Below are positions 8,992-17,036 of a stretch of 64,000 nucleotides of DNA, piece after piece. Source of the DNA: Alphaproteobacteria bacterium (GTDB lineage: Bacteria > Pseudomonadota > Alphaproteobacteria > CAAHEQ01 > UBA3637); assembly GCA_017539265.1 (NCBI GenBank), contig JAFYHG010000022.1, positions 62,001 through 126,000 of the forward strand. The letters run 5' to 3'. The translations under genes and the position numbers were made by a program. The notes under the pieces are model-generated. The model did not search any database and had not been told where the DNA came from. It saw only the letters and a program-made list of their open reading frames with translations. The first letter of the stretch is position 1, and every line of letters starts with the position of its first letter.

Positions 8992-9569
8992 TTCATTTCC
9001 TGTTCCAATATTTTTTTCTGTTCTCTGATAGCGGGAACAACTTCCTCAGCCGTTTTCACAAATTTTATAATTTTCATCTGGTGTGGATTAGCAAACCCCA
9101 TTCCGACCATTTCCAACATCCATTGGTGAAGAGTATTATAGTACTCATCCGTGTTCAAAATAATAATTGGCTGATGACTGATTCCCAATTGCCGCAACAC
9201 AAACAATTCAAACAATTCGTCCATGGTCCCAAAGCCGCCCGGCAACACCACAACGGCATCCGCCTGCTTTGTCATAGAAACTTTTCGCTCATACATGGTT
9301 TGAAAAACTTCCATTTTAGAAAGCCTTGTTGCCAAATCCGGTCTCTCGATGGCAAAAAGTGATTGAATGGTGGATCCGATAACATATCCGTCTTCCGACA
9401 AAGCGCCTTCTGCCACGGCGCGCATCATCCCGCTACCGCCGGCGCCATAGATTAGCTTAATATTGTTATCGGCAAGCAACTGTCCCAACTTATAGGCTTC
9501 TTTGGTAAAGATCTCTTTACTTCCGTCCGCTCCGCCACAAAAAACGACCACAGATTTAATTTGACTCAT
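8976..9569 (-). CDS. LOG family protein (putative nucleoside 5'-monophosphate phosphoribohydrolase)
   Basis: A 197-residue Rossmann-fold protein. It has the two LOG signatures: an N-terminal FCGGADGS and YGAGGSGMMRAVAEGAL, and the catalytic PGGFGTMDELFE. Members hydrolyse (cytokinin) nucleoside monophosphates to base plus ribose 5-phosphate. Length is normal for the bacterial TIGR00730 type. It is first in the unit with mlaA and mlaC, overlapping mlaA by 16 bases; the functional link to lipid transport is not obvious. A TTGACC-like -35 and a TATAAT lie upstream (9613-9655), but their spacing is too long to call one promoter. Confidence 0.9.
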   Translation of the reverse strand: MSQIKSVVVFCGGADGSKEIFTKEAYKLGQLLADNNIKLIYGAGGSGMMRAVAEGALSEDGYVIGSTIQSLFAIERPDLATRLSKMEVFQTMYERKVSMTKQADAVVVLPGGFGTMDELFELFVLRQLGISHQPIIILNTDEYYNTLHQWMLEMVGMGFANPHQMKIIKFVKTAEEVVPAIREQKKILEQEMKCEKK

Positions 9570-9668
9570 TTTTTTCCTTGCTTTTAAAAAAGTTTTCCGT
9601 TAAAAGGTATATTATATGTTTTAGCGCGATATTTAAAAAAGGTCAAGTTAAAAATGAAGGGGCACACT

Positions 9669-10742
9669 ATGAAAACACTTTATATCGGCATTTGTTGCTT
9701 GTTTTTACCGATGATTGCGGGGGCTCAAACAAACATTCCGTTGTTTGATGATGACGTTCCCAATCTGGGACGAGAGGCAAAACCCCTGAATGAAATTCAC
9801 TTAACACCCGATGAATTACCGGACGTCCGCGTATCTTTAAATGATTCGGAAAAGCCCGCTCGTCCGCAGGCAAAACCCAAACCCGCCGGCACGCAAATGA
9901 TTCGCCTTCCCAAAGAACCTAACCCTCCCCGCCGGTTGTCCGCGGAGAAAGCGGCCGAAATGGATGAAAAGCTCAGTGCCGAAATCCGCCGGTATCAGGA
10001 AGAACGTGCTAAGGCCGAACAAAAAACAACTCCCAAACCACCCGAACCGAAAAAAGAGGAACAAGCTCAAATGCCGGATTCGTTAAAGGATTTATTTGGC
10101 GAAACACATGATGTCCATGGTTTTGAGATTGCGGGTATTTCGCTGGGAATGACGCCTGATGAAGTTGCAGAAGTCGCCCGTGAACAAGGTTATTCCGTCA
10201 CGCGGGTCGAACACGGGATTCCGCTTCACCGCACCTCTTTTTACGAACATAACTGCCGGGCAATTCCCGTTCGGCGCACTCGTGATATTCAAGATTGCAT
10301 CATAGAACAAGCCCGAAATGACGAAGTTTATTATATTTCGTCCGTAACATTGGCAAAACCGCAAACGGCCGAATATATACAGGTTCTCTTTTCCTCCTTT
10401 GCCACCGATAACGTTTCTTACAAGATTTACTATGAAAACGAAGGGGACAATTCCTTAAACTTCACGCGTAAGAATTTAGCCAAAAAGATTCGCCGGCGCG
10501 ATGCGTTCTGGAAAATGGTGTTTGATACCTACGGTTATCCCGATGATAAAGAAGCTTTCGTCTGGGGCGATCCGGATAAAGCCTACATGAAAGCACGTAT
10601 GCAAGGGGCCAACTATAATGCTTACCTTATTTTAGAGGACAAAGAAACCCTTGACGGCGATTATGTGGATGCGGATGAACAAAAAGAAGATTTACATTAT
10701 CGTAATCCTTTCACATTCGCCCCGACTGAGGAGGATAATTAA
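9669..10742 (+). CDS. Secreted protein of unknown function, partner gene of the ClpB-like ATPase
   Basis: A 357-residue protein with a Sec signal peptide (MKTLYIGICCLFLPMIAGAQ). Residues about 30-135 are Pro/Lys/Glu-rich and probably disordered. Residues from about 142 form a compact domain beginning FEIAGISLGMTPDEVAEVAR, the style of periplasmic domains with a conserved LGM-x3-EV helix. The ATG at 9669 is preferred over 9654 because AAGGGG lies six bases upstream of it. The stop is followed 2 bases later by the ClpB-like gene, so the two are co-translated. The product is expected in the periplasm while the neighbour is a cytosolic AAA+ protein. I do not recognise a named family. Confidence 0.65.
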   Translation: MKTLYIGICCLFLPMIAGAQTNIPLFDDDVPNLGREAKPLNEIHLTPDELPDVRVSLNDSEKPARPQAKPKPAGTQMIRLPKEPNPPRRLSAEKAAEMDEKLSAEIRRYQEERAKAEQKTTPKPPEPKKEEQAQMPDSLKDLFGETHDVHGFEIAGISLGMTPDEVAEVAREQGYSVTRVEHGIPLHRTSFYEHNCRAIPVRRTRDIQDCIIEQARNDEVYYISSVTLAKPQTAEYIQVLFSSFATDNVSYKIYYENEGDNSLNFTRKNLAKKIRRRDAFWKMVFDTYGYPDDKEAFVWGDPDKAYMKARMQGANYNAYLILEDKETLDGDYVDADEQKEDLHYRNPFTFAPTEEDN

Positions 10743-10744
10743 CC

Positions 10745-13042
10745 ATGGCCCGCGACCTGTCTCAATATCTGATTAACTATTCTGCACTGGCAAACGCGGG
10801 CAAACTCACGGAACTTGTGGGGCGCGAACCGGAACTGGAACGCTTAATCCACATCATGTTGCGTTCATCCAAGAGTAATCCCGTTGTTGTCGGTCCGTCC
10901 GGTATCGGTAAAACGGCCCTTATCGAAGGTTTAATTTCCTTTATTTCATCGGACAGCGCTCCCGATGAACTTCGGCGTGAAGTCGTCGGCCTCGACGTGG
11001 CCCGCCTCATGCTTGATACCAAGACCGAAGAAGAATACGCCGAACTCACAAAACAGGTTATGCAACGCGTAATCGACAGTAATCATCGTCAGGTTCTGTA
11101 TCTCAAAGATGTCAGTTTCCTTGTCTACGTCGATACGAATCCCGAAAATAAAGAGCCTGCAAAATTCTTAAAGCTGGCGTTGCTGGCGGGGGAACTGTCT
11201 TGCATTGTTGAAACAAATACCCTGCAATTCGTCGGTTATTTGGAAAAAGATACAGCCGTCATGGGGCACATGCAATCTCTTTTACTGGAAGAACCCAATC
11301 TGGAAGACAGCATTCAAATCGTCGAAGGACGTAAACATACGCTTGAAGAACACTACGATATTAAAATCCCTCCTGAAACGGTAAAGGCCGCTTGCCAACT
11401 GACTCACCGCTATATTAAAAATCGTTTCTTCCCTGAAAAAGCATTGGACCTTTTGGACGATTCATGCAGTTTGCTAAAAATGGATATTGCCCGTGGCGAA
11501 ATTGATGAAAATACGGATACGCTGGCCATTGATTTTTGTAACCGCACCATTTCCGCCTGGACGGGTATTCCCGTTGAAAAAGTGGATGCCGAAGAACGCC
11601 ATCGTTTAGCCAAAGCTGAGGATATTCTTCGCCAACGCGTCGTCGGTCAGGATAACGCCGTCAAAGTGGTGGCCGATGCGCTCCGACGTGCCCGATCCGG
11701 TCTTCAAGATCCCAATCGCCCTATCGGTTCATTCCTCTTTATCGGTAAGACCGGTGTCGGTAAAACCGAACTTGCAAAGTCACTGGCCGACTTTATGTTT
11801 AATGATGAAACAGCTCTACTGCGCGTGGATATGTCCGAATATATGGAGCGCACTTCCGTCACGCGACTCATCGGTCCGCCCCCGGGCTCACCGGGATTCG
11901 AAGCCGGCGGTTTGTTAACTGAGGCCGTACGTCTCAAACCTTTCCAAGTGGTTCTGTTCGACGAAATTGAAAAAGCGCATTTGGATATTTTAAACCTCAT
12001 GCTTCAATTATTGGATGAAGGTCGTCTGACCGACAGTAAAGGTGTCACGGTTGACTTCCGTAATACAATTATCATTTTAACATCAAACGTGGGTGCCAAT
12101 TTACCAAGTTATCAGCGTGTTGAAAAATTGACCGAATACTTCCGGCCCGAATTTTTAAACCGTTTGGATGATATTGTCTCTTTCCACCAGCTCAATGAAA
12201 AAGACCTTCGCGCCATTGTGGATATTCACCTAAATAAACTCTTAAAACGTGCCAAGGCCGTTAATTTAAACGTGGTGGTGGATGATCGGGCCAAGGATTG
12301 GTTTGTGGACGAAGTGTTCACATCCAAGTTTGGTGTCCGTGCGTTAAAACGTTTAATTCAAGAACAGGTTGAAACCCCACTTTCCCTCCTCGTCATGCAA
12401 GGAAAGATTCAAGCCGGCCAAGATTTATACCTACGTGTTGACCCGAATTACAAACGCAAACTCCAAGTCCTCGCCCGCGCCGTTCAAACGATTCAAAAAG
12501 AAGAAATCGTACCACTAAGTGTCCCCGAACGTCCCCCTGAGGACGACGAACAATACGAAGATCCCGTCCCCGAGATCAGACCACCTTCGGATGAGGACGA
12601 ACAAAACGAATCCGCTTCTTCCAAAGATAAATCCGCCCCGGATACGGAAAATCAAGAAGATGAATCCGAACAGGACGAAGACCCGGTTCCGGAAATCAAA
12701 CCACCTTCGGATGAAGATGAACAGGATGAAGATCCGGTTCCCGAAATCAAGCCGCCTTCGGATGAGGAAAACGAATCCGAACAGGATGAAGACCCAGTTC
12801 CCGAAATTAAACCGCCATCAGACGAAGACGAAACCGAGGGAAACAATTCGACTGCGGCAACAGACTCAACGCCCTCCTCAATCGCCGACTTAATGGCTCA
12901 AACTGAGCCTCCTGTTCAAGAGCCCGAACCCGAACGCATCTATGAAGGTCCCGCGCCGAATCTGATTTCCAAAAAGCCGGAAGAACCGCCGCAAAATACC
13001 GACGCCGGTGATATTTCTCCGGAAGACGATTTGGGAATTTAA
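10745..13042 (+). CDS. Degenerate ClpB/Hsp100-like AAA+ protein with acidic repeat tail
   Basis: A 765-residue protein with two AAA+ modules. D1 has Walker A GPSGIGKT (50-57), but the Walker B Asp-Glu pair is replaced (VLYLKDV, 117-123) and the usual KYRGEFEER pore loop is TKTEEEYAELTK. D2 has Walker A GKTGVGKT (334-341) and Walker B VVLFDE (402-407). Its pore loop reads PPGSPGFEAGG instead of PPGYVGYEEGG, so the substrate-gripping Tyr is Ser381. The Clp N-domain and the ClpB coiled-coil M-domain are absent, and no ClpP-binding loop is seen. Residues from about 595 form a Glu/Asp/Pro-rich tail with four repeats. It could be a specialised assembly or scaffolding ATPase rather than an unfoldase. 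It follows a secreted-protein gene by 2 bases and precedes mutY by 1 base. Confidence 0.85.
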   Translation: MARDLSQYLINYSALANAGKLTELVGREPELERLIHIMLRSSKSNPVVVGPSGIGKTALIEGLISFISSDSAPDELRREVVGLDVARLMLDTKTEEEYAELTKQVMQRVIDSNHRQVLYLKDVSFLVYVDTNPENKEPAKFLKLALLAGELSCIVETNTLQFVGYLEKDTAVMGHMQSLLLEEPNLEDSIQIVEGRKHTLEEHYDIKIPPETVKAACQLTHRYIKNRFFPEKALDLLDDSCSLLKMDIARGEIDENTDTLAIDFCNRTISAWTGIPVEKVDAEERHRLAKAEDILRQRVVGQDNAVKVVADALRRARSGLQDPNRPIGSFLFIGKTGVGKTELAKSLADFMFNDETALLRVDMSEYMERTSVTRLIGPPPGSPGFEAGGLLTEAVRLKPFQVVLFDEIEKAHLDILNLMLQLLDEGRLTDSKGVTVDFRNTIIILTSNVGANLPSYQRVEKLTEYFRPEFLNRLDDIVSFHQLNEKDLRAIVDIHLNKLLKRAKAVNLNVVVDDRAKDWFVDEVFTSKFGVRALKRLIQEQVETPLSLLVMQGKIQAGQDLYLRVDPNYKRKLQVLARAVQTIQKEEIVPLSVPERPPEDDEQYEDPVPEIRPPSDEDEQNESASSKDKSAPDTENQEDESEQDEDPVPEIKPPSDEDEQDEDPVPEIKPPSDEENESEQDEDPVPEIKPPSDEDETEGNNSTAATDSTPSSIADLMAQTEPPVQEPEPERIYEGPAPNLISKKPEEPPQNTDAGDISPEDDLGI
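12557..12832 (+). repeat. Tandem coding repeats, acidic-proline tail
   Basis: Four copies of a unit encoding EDPVPEI(R/K)PPSDE, spaced by variable acidic linkers, lie within the C-terminal tail of the ClpB-like gene. The three later copies are more alike at the DNA level than the first, suggesting recent expansion by slippage or recombination. The first linker also contains a Ser/Lys-rich stretch. Confidence 0.85.
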
Positions 13043-13043
13043 A

Positions 13044-14027
13044 ATGCCACTTACTAAACAATTACTGGGCTGGTACCGCACTAACGGTCGAGATATGCCT
13101 TGGCGTGTCAAGGGCGGCGCCCACTCTGATCCGTATGCGGTTTGGATATCCGAAATTATGCTCCAACAAACAACCGTTCAAACGGTTCGGGATTATTTTT
13201 TGCGTTGGATGAAACGTTTTCCCGATGTCCAAACACTGGCCACCGCCGATATTTCTGAGGTTTTACTCTTGTGGCAAGGCCTCGGTTATTACACACGCGC
13301 CCGAAAAATCCACGAATGTGCTCAAATTTTAGTTCAACACTATGCCGGCAAAATCCCTGCTGATCGGGAAAAACTGTTAAAACTCCCCGGTATCGGTCCC
13401 TATACGGCATCCAGTATTTGCTGTTTTGCCTTTAACCTTCCCGAAACGGTTGTGGACGGCAATGTCATACGTGTTCTGGCCCGCCTTTACGGCCTGACAC
13501 ACGCCGTCACCAAAGAAGAAATTTACGAACTGGCCAAACCTTTAACCCCAAAGGATCAAGGTGCCGATTACGCTTCCGCCATCATGGATTTAGGGGCAAC
13601 GATTTGCACACCCGATAACCCGAAATGTCCCCTATGCCCTTGGCGAAATCACTGCGTAGCGAATAAAAAGAATCTGACAAACCAAATCCCGCTCCTTCAA
13701 AAACCGCAAAAACAAAACCGTATCGGAAATCTCTGGCTTATCCGAAATAGTCAAGGTTCCTATTGTATCCGTAAGCGCCTTGAAAAAGGCCTCCTTTCAG
13801 GCCTGTATGAATTCCCGTGGCGATACGATAGCGAAAGCCCGCTTTACCCGCTTTCCCGGCCCGCTTTTCAAATCACACACACCTTCACACATTTTAAGTT
13901 AACGCTTCGGGTTTATTGCGTTTCCGCCGATACCCCACCAATCCCCGACGGTTTGTTTGTTCCCCTTGCCCACTTCGGGGATTATCCGTTTTCCACCCTC
14001 ATGCGCAAAGTTATACACAAAATATAA
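13044..14027 (+). CDS. mutY: Adenine DNA glycosylase MutY
   Basis: A 327-residue base-excision enzyme that removes A mispaired with 8-oxoguanine. It shows the N-terminal PWR motif (GRDMPWRVK), ISEIMLQQTTVQTV, the helix-hairpin-helix LPGIGPYTASSICCFAF followed by the catalytic Asp in VVDGNV, and the [4Fe-4S] motif CX6CX2CX5C (CTPDNPKCPLCPWRNHC). The C-terminal NUDIX-like domain is present (ISSLE-type region around IRKRLEKGLLSGLYEFPW). The start is ATG 13044, one base after the upstream stop; an earlier in-frame ATG at 13008 lies inside the ClpB-like gene. Confidence 0.95.
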   Translation: MPLTKQLLGWYRTNGRDMPWRVKGGAHSDPYAVWISEIMLQQTTVQTVRDYFLRWMKRFPDVQTLATADISEVLLLWQGLGYYTRARKIHECAQILVQHYAGKIPADREKLLKLPGIGPYTASSICCFAFNLPETVVDGNVIRVLARLYGLTHAVTKEEIYELAKPLTPKDQGADYASAIMDLGATICTPDNPKCPLCPWRNHCVANKKNLTNQIPLLQKPQKQNRIGNLWLIRNSQGSYCIRKRLEKGLLSGLYEFPWRYDSESPLYPLSRPAFQITHTFTHFKLTLRVYCVSADTPPIPDGLFVPLAHFGDYPFSTLMRKVIHKI

Positions 14028-14034
14028 AAAATCC

Positions 14035-14063
14035 TTGCTTTTTGGTTTCAAGTATGCTATACT
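14035..14063 (+). promoter_or_regulatory. Extended -10 sigma70 promoter of rpsA
   Basis: TTGCTT (14035-14040), 17 bases, TATACT (14058-14063), with TG one base before the -10 (TGCTATACT). The 13-mer AGTATGCTATACT recurs at the rbfA promoter (41009-41021), another translation gene. The predicted start is about 120 bases before the rpsA ATG. Confidence 0.85.
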
Positions 14064-14088
14064 GCGCGCACTTTTTGAAACACAGAAA

Positions 14089-14150
14089 GGACGATTAAGG
14101 CACCTGATACCCCGCGCCTAATCGGACCGGATGGGGTATCGATTAAGTCC
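14089..14150 (+). promoter_or_regulatory. Structured rpsA mRNA leader (candidate S1 autoregulatory element)
   Basis: Within the rpsA 5' leader, GATACCCC (14106-14113) pairs perfectly with GGGGTATC (14133-14140), and GGAC (14089-14092) can pair with GTCC (14147-14150) as an outer closing stem. The direct repeat CGATTAAG flanks the inner hairpin. S1 in E. coli represses its own mRNA through a structured leader; assigning that role here is inference. Confidence 0.45.
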
Positions 14151-14189
14151 GCGGATATTCTCCGTCGGCCAACAAACAAAAAAATAATT

Positions 14190-15971
14190 ATGGTAAAAAA
14201 AGAAGAAAAAATGCCCGAAATCACAGAAGATTTTGGTGCTTTATTAGATGAATTTATGGGCAAAGGTGCCCTTCAAGGTAAAGTTGTTTCCGGTACGGTT
14301 ATCGGCTTTGATGATGATAACGTCATTGTTGATGTCGGTTTAAAATCGGAAGGCAAAATCCCCCTGAAAGAATGCGGTGCGGGGGAATTAAAGATCGGCG
14401 ACACGATTGAAGTTTTCATTGATCGTTATGAAGATCGCAACGGTAATGCCGTATTATCTCGTGAAAAAGCCCGCCGTGAAGAAGTTTGGGGCGACCTTGA
14501 AAAAGCCATGGAAAAAGGCGAACATGTTACCGGTACGATTTATGGTCGTGTCAAAGGTGGCTTTACGGTTGATTTAAACGGGGCTACGGCTTTCTTGCCG
14601 GGTAGTCAAATTGACGTTCGTCCCATTCGGGATATGAGTCCGTTAATGGGCATTCCCCAACCGTTTGCTTTGTTAAAGATGGACAAAGTGCGCGGAAATA
14701 TCGTTGTTTCTCGTCGGGCTGTGCTCGAAGAAACACGTGCCGAACAACGTTCCGAAATTATTAAGAATTTGGCTGAAGGTCAAATTGTTGACGGAACTGT
14801 TAAGAACATCACCGACTACGGTGCCTTTATTGACTTGGGCGGTGTTGACGGATTATTGCACGTCACAGATATTTCGTGGAAACGCATCAATAACCCTGCC
14901 GAAGTCTTATCTGTCGGTCAACAGGTTAAAGTTCAAATCATCAAATTCAATTCCGACAGTGGCCGTATTTCCTTGGGCATGAAGCAAATGGAAACCGACC
15001 CGTGGGTTGGTGTTGAAACACGCTTCCCCGTCGGGACAAAAGTTGCCGGTAAGATCAGTAATATTACTGACTACGGTGCCTTTATTGAAATTGCACCGGG
15101 CATTGAAGGTTTAGTGCATGTCTCTGAGATGAGTTGGACCAAAAAGAACGTTCACCCCAGCAAGATTGTTTCCCTTTCTGAAGATGTGGAAGCGGTTATT
15201 TTGGAAGTGGACGAATCCAAACGCCGGATTTCTTTGGGCATGAAACAACTCAAAGAAAACCCGTGGAAAGTCTTTGCCGATACTCATAAAGTCGGCGACA
15301 TTATCGAAGGCGAAATTAAAAACATGATTGAATTCGGTATTTTTGTGGCTTTAAACGAAGATTTGGATGGTATGATTCACACCTCTGATCTGTCTTGGGA
15401 CAAACCGGGTGAAGAAGCCATCAAGGATTACAAGAAAGGCATGGTTGTCAAGGCTAAGATTTTGGACATCGATGTTGAAAAAGAACGGATTTCCTTGGGC
15501 ATTAAACAATTAACGGACGACCCGATGGGCGGGGCTATAGAAACCTTAAAGAAAGGTGCCGTTGTCACATGCGTGGTTTCCGCGATTGAAGATGCCGGAA
15601 TTGAGGTTGACGTAAATGGTGTCAAAGGCTACATCAAACGTTCTGACCTTGCCAAGGATCGTTCCGAACAAAAGACAGAACGCTTTGCCATCGGCGAAAA
15701 AGTTGATGCCAAAGTCACTGTTTTCGATCCGAAAACACGGAAATTGAACCTCTCCATTAAAGCTCGTGAAATCGACGAAGATAAGCAAGCAATGGAAGAA
15801 TTCGGTTCTACTTCTGCCGGTGCTTCTTTGGGCGATATTTTAGGTGCCGCTTTGGCTAAAAAGGCTAAAAAGACAACTAAAAAAGAAGCCAAGGAAGAAA
15901 AAGCCGAAGAAAAACCGGCAAAAAAGAAAACAACTAAAAAAGCCAAAGCTGAAGAAGCCAAAGCCGAATAA
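14190..15971 (+). CDS. rpsA: 30S ribosomal protein S1
   Basis: A 593-residue protein with six S1/OB-fold repeats. Clear examples begin GTVKNITDYGAFIDLGGVDG, GKISNITDYGAFIEIAPGIE and GEIKNMIEFGIFVALNEDLD, each closing with a (R)ISLGMKQ-type strand. S1 recruits structured mRNAs to the 30S subunit. The last 45 residues are a Lys/Ala/Glu tail (AKKAKKTTKKEAKEEKAEE and so on), longer than in most homologues. Start choice is between ATG 14190 and ATG 14211 (MPEITEDFGALLDEF); the second has a GAAGA-rich stretch before it, so either is possible. It is transcribed from its own promoter and ends at a strong terminator. Confidence 0.96.
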   Translation: MVKKEEKMPEITEDFGALLDEFMGKGALQGKVVSGTVIGFDDDNVIVDVGLKSEGKIPLKECGAGELKIGDTIEVFIDRYEDRNGNAVLSREKARREEVWGDLEKAMEKGEHVTGTIYGRVKGGFTVDLNGATAFLPGSQIDVRPIRDMSPLMGIPQPFALLKMDKVRGNIVVSRRAVLEETRAEQRSEIIKNLAEGQIVDGTVKNITDYGAFIDLGGVDGLLHVTDISWKRINNPAEVLSVGQQVKVQIIKFNSDSGRISLGMKQMETDPWVGVETRFPVGTKVAGKISNITDYGAFIEIAPGIEGLVHVSEMSWTKKNVHPSKIVSLSEDVEAVILEVDESKRRISLGMKQLKENPWKVFADTHKVGDIIEGEIKNMIEFGIFVALNEDLDGMIHTSDLSWDKPGEEAIKDYKKGMVVKAKILDIDVEKERISLGIKQLTDDPMGGAIETLKKGAVVTCVVSAIEDAGIEVDVNGVKGYIKRSDLAKDRSEQKTERFAIGEKVDAKVTVFDPKTRKLNLSIKAREIDEDKQAMEEFGSTSAGASLGDILGAALAKKAKKTTKKEAKEEKAEEKPAKKKTTKKAKAEEAKAE

Positions 15972-15988
15972 GGTTGTATAAAATCTGT

Positions 15989-16026
15989 AAAAGGGCGACC
16001 ACTCCGGCCGCCCTTTTCATATTTTT
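15989..16026 (+). terminator. Intrinsic terminator of rpsA
   Basis: AAAAGGGCG (15989-15997) pairs with CGCCCTTTT (16009-16017), followed by CATATTTTTTT. It lies 18 bases after the rpsA stop. Confidence 0.9.
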
Positions 16027-16109
16027 TTCTATCTCATGCATTTTTTTATTGACAATTTGTTCGGAATGTGTCAAATCCCAAAAAAGATTCTTAGTATAAG
16101 GAGAAAAAA

Positions 16110-16472
16110 ATGACGAAACCGGAATGGGGACTTAAAAGAAAATGTTTAAAATGCGGCACGTTTTTTTACGACATGCGTAAGAAAAGTTTTACCTGCCCGA
16201 AATGCGGTAAGAAATATTCCATCGATACGTATGAAGAAGCCAAAACCAAACAACTCTTAACACTGGCTAAAAAGGCCGCTCCAAAATTGGATGATGAAAA
16301 TTTGGACGAAGACGCTCTTCTCCAGATGACTGAGGATGTTCCCTTGGTCGATGCGGATATCGGCACAGACGATTTAGATATGCTCGAAGAAGAAGAAACC
16401 AACGAAAACTCCTCTGCCAACTTAACAGGCATTGTGGACGATTTTGATACAGAAGATAAAAATGAACGATAA
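16110..16472 (+). CDS. FYDLN-acid domain protein (TIGR02300 family)
   Basis: A 120-residue small protein. The N-terminus KPEWGLKRKCLKCGTFFYDM followed by a CPKCG pair forms a zinc ribbon (Cys pairs C13-X2-C16 and CPKC about 15 residues later) of the TIGR02300 type, in which the sequence FYDLN gives the family its name (FYDMR here). The C-terminal half is strongly acidic (about 30 Asp/Glu). The family is common in alphaproteobacteria; its function is unknown. A good AAGGAG-like site precedes the ATG. It overlaps the AlgH gene by 11 bases. Confidence 0.88.
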   Translation: MTKPEWGLKRKCLKCGTFFYDMRKKSFTCPKCGKKYSIDTYEEAKTKQLLTLAKKAAPKLDDENLDEDALLQMTEDVPLVDADIGTDDLDMLEEEETNENSSANLTGIVDDFDTEDKNER

Positions 16473-17025
16473 TTGGACATCTCTCAAAGGGCAATGCCTG
16501 GTTGCCACCCCCGGTATGGACGATTCGCGGTTTAACCGATCGGTTGTCTATCTTTTTTCCCATACACAAACCGAAGGGGCCATGGGATTGGTTATTAATC
16601 AACCGGCCGAAAAATTGCTTTTGGGTGATGTTTTAAACCAACTGAATTTACCGCAAACCGAATCGCCGTTGCCGCTTTTGTTGGGCGGTCCCGATAAAGT
16701 AACAAACGGATTTATCCTGCATTCGGAAGATTATCAAACCCTATCCACACGCCTTGTTGCCGATGATATTTACTTAACAGCCACACAGGATATCTTACGC
16801 GATATTACCCTAAACAAAGGTCCCAAGGAATTTTTAATTGCTCTTGGCTGTGCCTCATGGCAACGTGGCCAACTCGAGGATGAGCTCAGCGGCAACATCT
16901 GGCTCACGGCACCTGCCTCGCATCAAATTCTGTTCCATACACCATTTGATGACCGGTGGAATTTGGCCCTTAAAAACATCGGCATAGATTCCTATCGCCT
17001 CTCTGCCGTCTCCGGCAAAGCATAA
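16462..17025 (+). CDS. YqgE/AlgH family protein (DUF179)
   Basis: A 187-residue cytosolic protein with the family signatures GQCLVATPGMDDSRFNRSV, GAMGLVINQP, LLGGPDKVTNGFILHS and IALGCASWQRGQLEDEL. Members affect transcription or post-transcriptional output in some bacteria (AlgH in Pseudomonas alginate control), but no biochemical activity is firmly known. The ATG at 16462 (MNDNWTSLKGQ) is preferred over 16432 because homologous sequence starts there; it overlaps the upstream gene in a different frame. It converges on a minus-strand membrane gene 11 bases away, with no terminator between. Confidence 0.9.
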   Translation: MNDNWTSLKGQCLVATPGMDDSRFNRSVVYLFSHTQTEGAMGLVINQPAEKLLLGDVLNQLNLPQTESPLPLLLGGPDKVTNGFILHSEDYQTLSTRLVADDIYLTATQDILRDITLNKGPKEFLIALGCASWQRGQLEDELSGNIWLTAPASHQILFHTPFDDRWNLALKNIGIDSYRLSAVSGKA

Positions 17026-17036
17026 GGTTAATCAAC

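Noticed and set aside
11676-12893. Long plus-strand frames inside the ClpB-like gene
   Set aside because: Out-of-frame shadows created by the repetitive acidic tail; composition is unlike protein-coding sequence.
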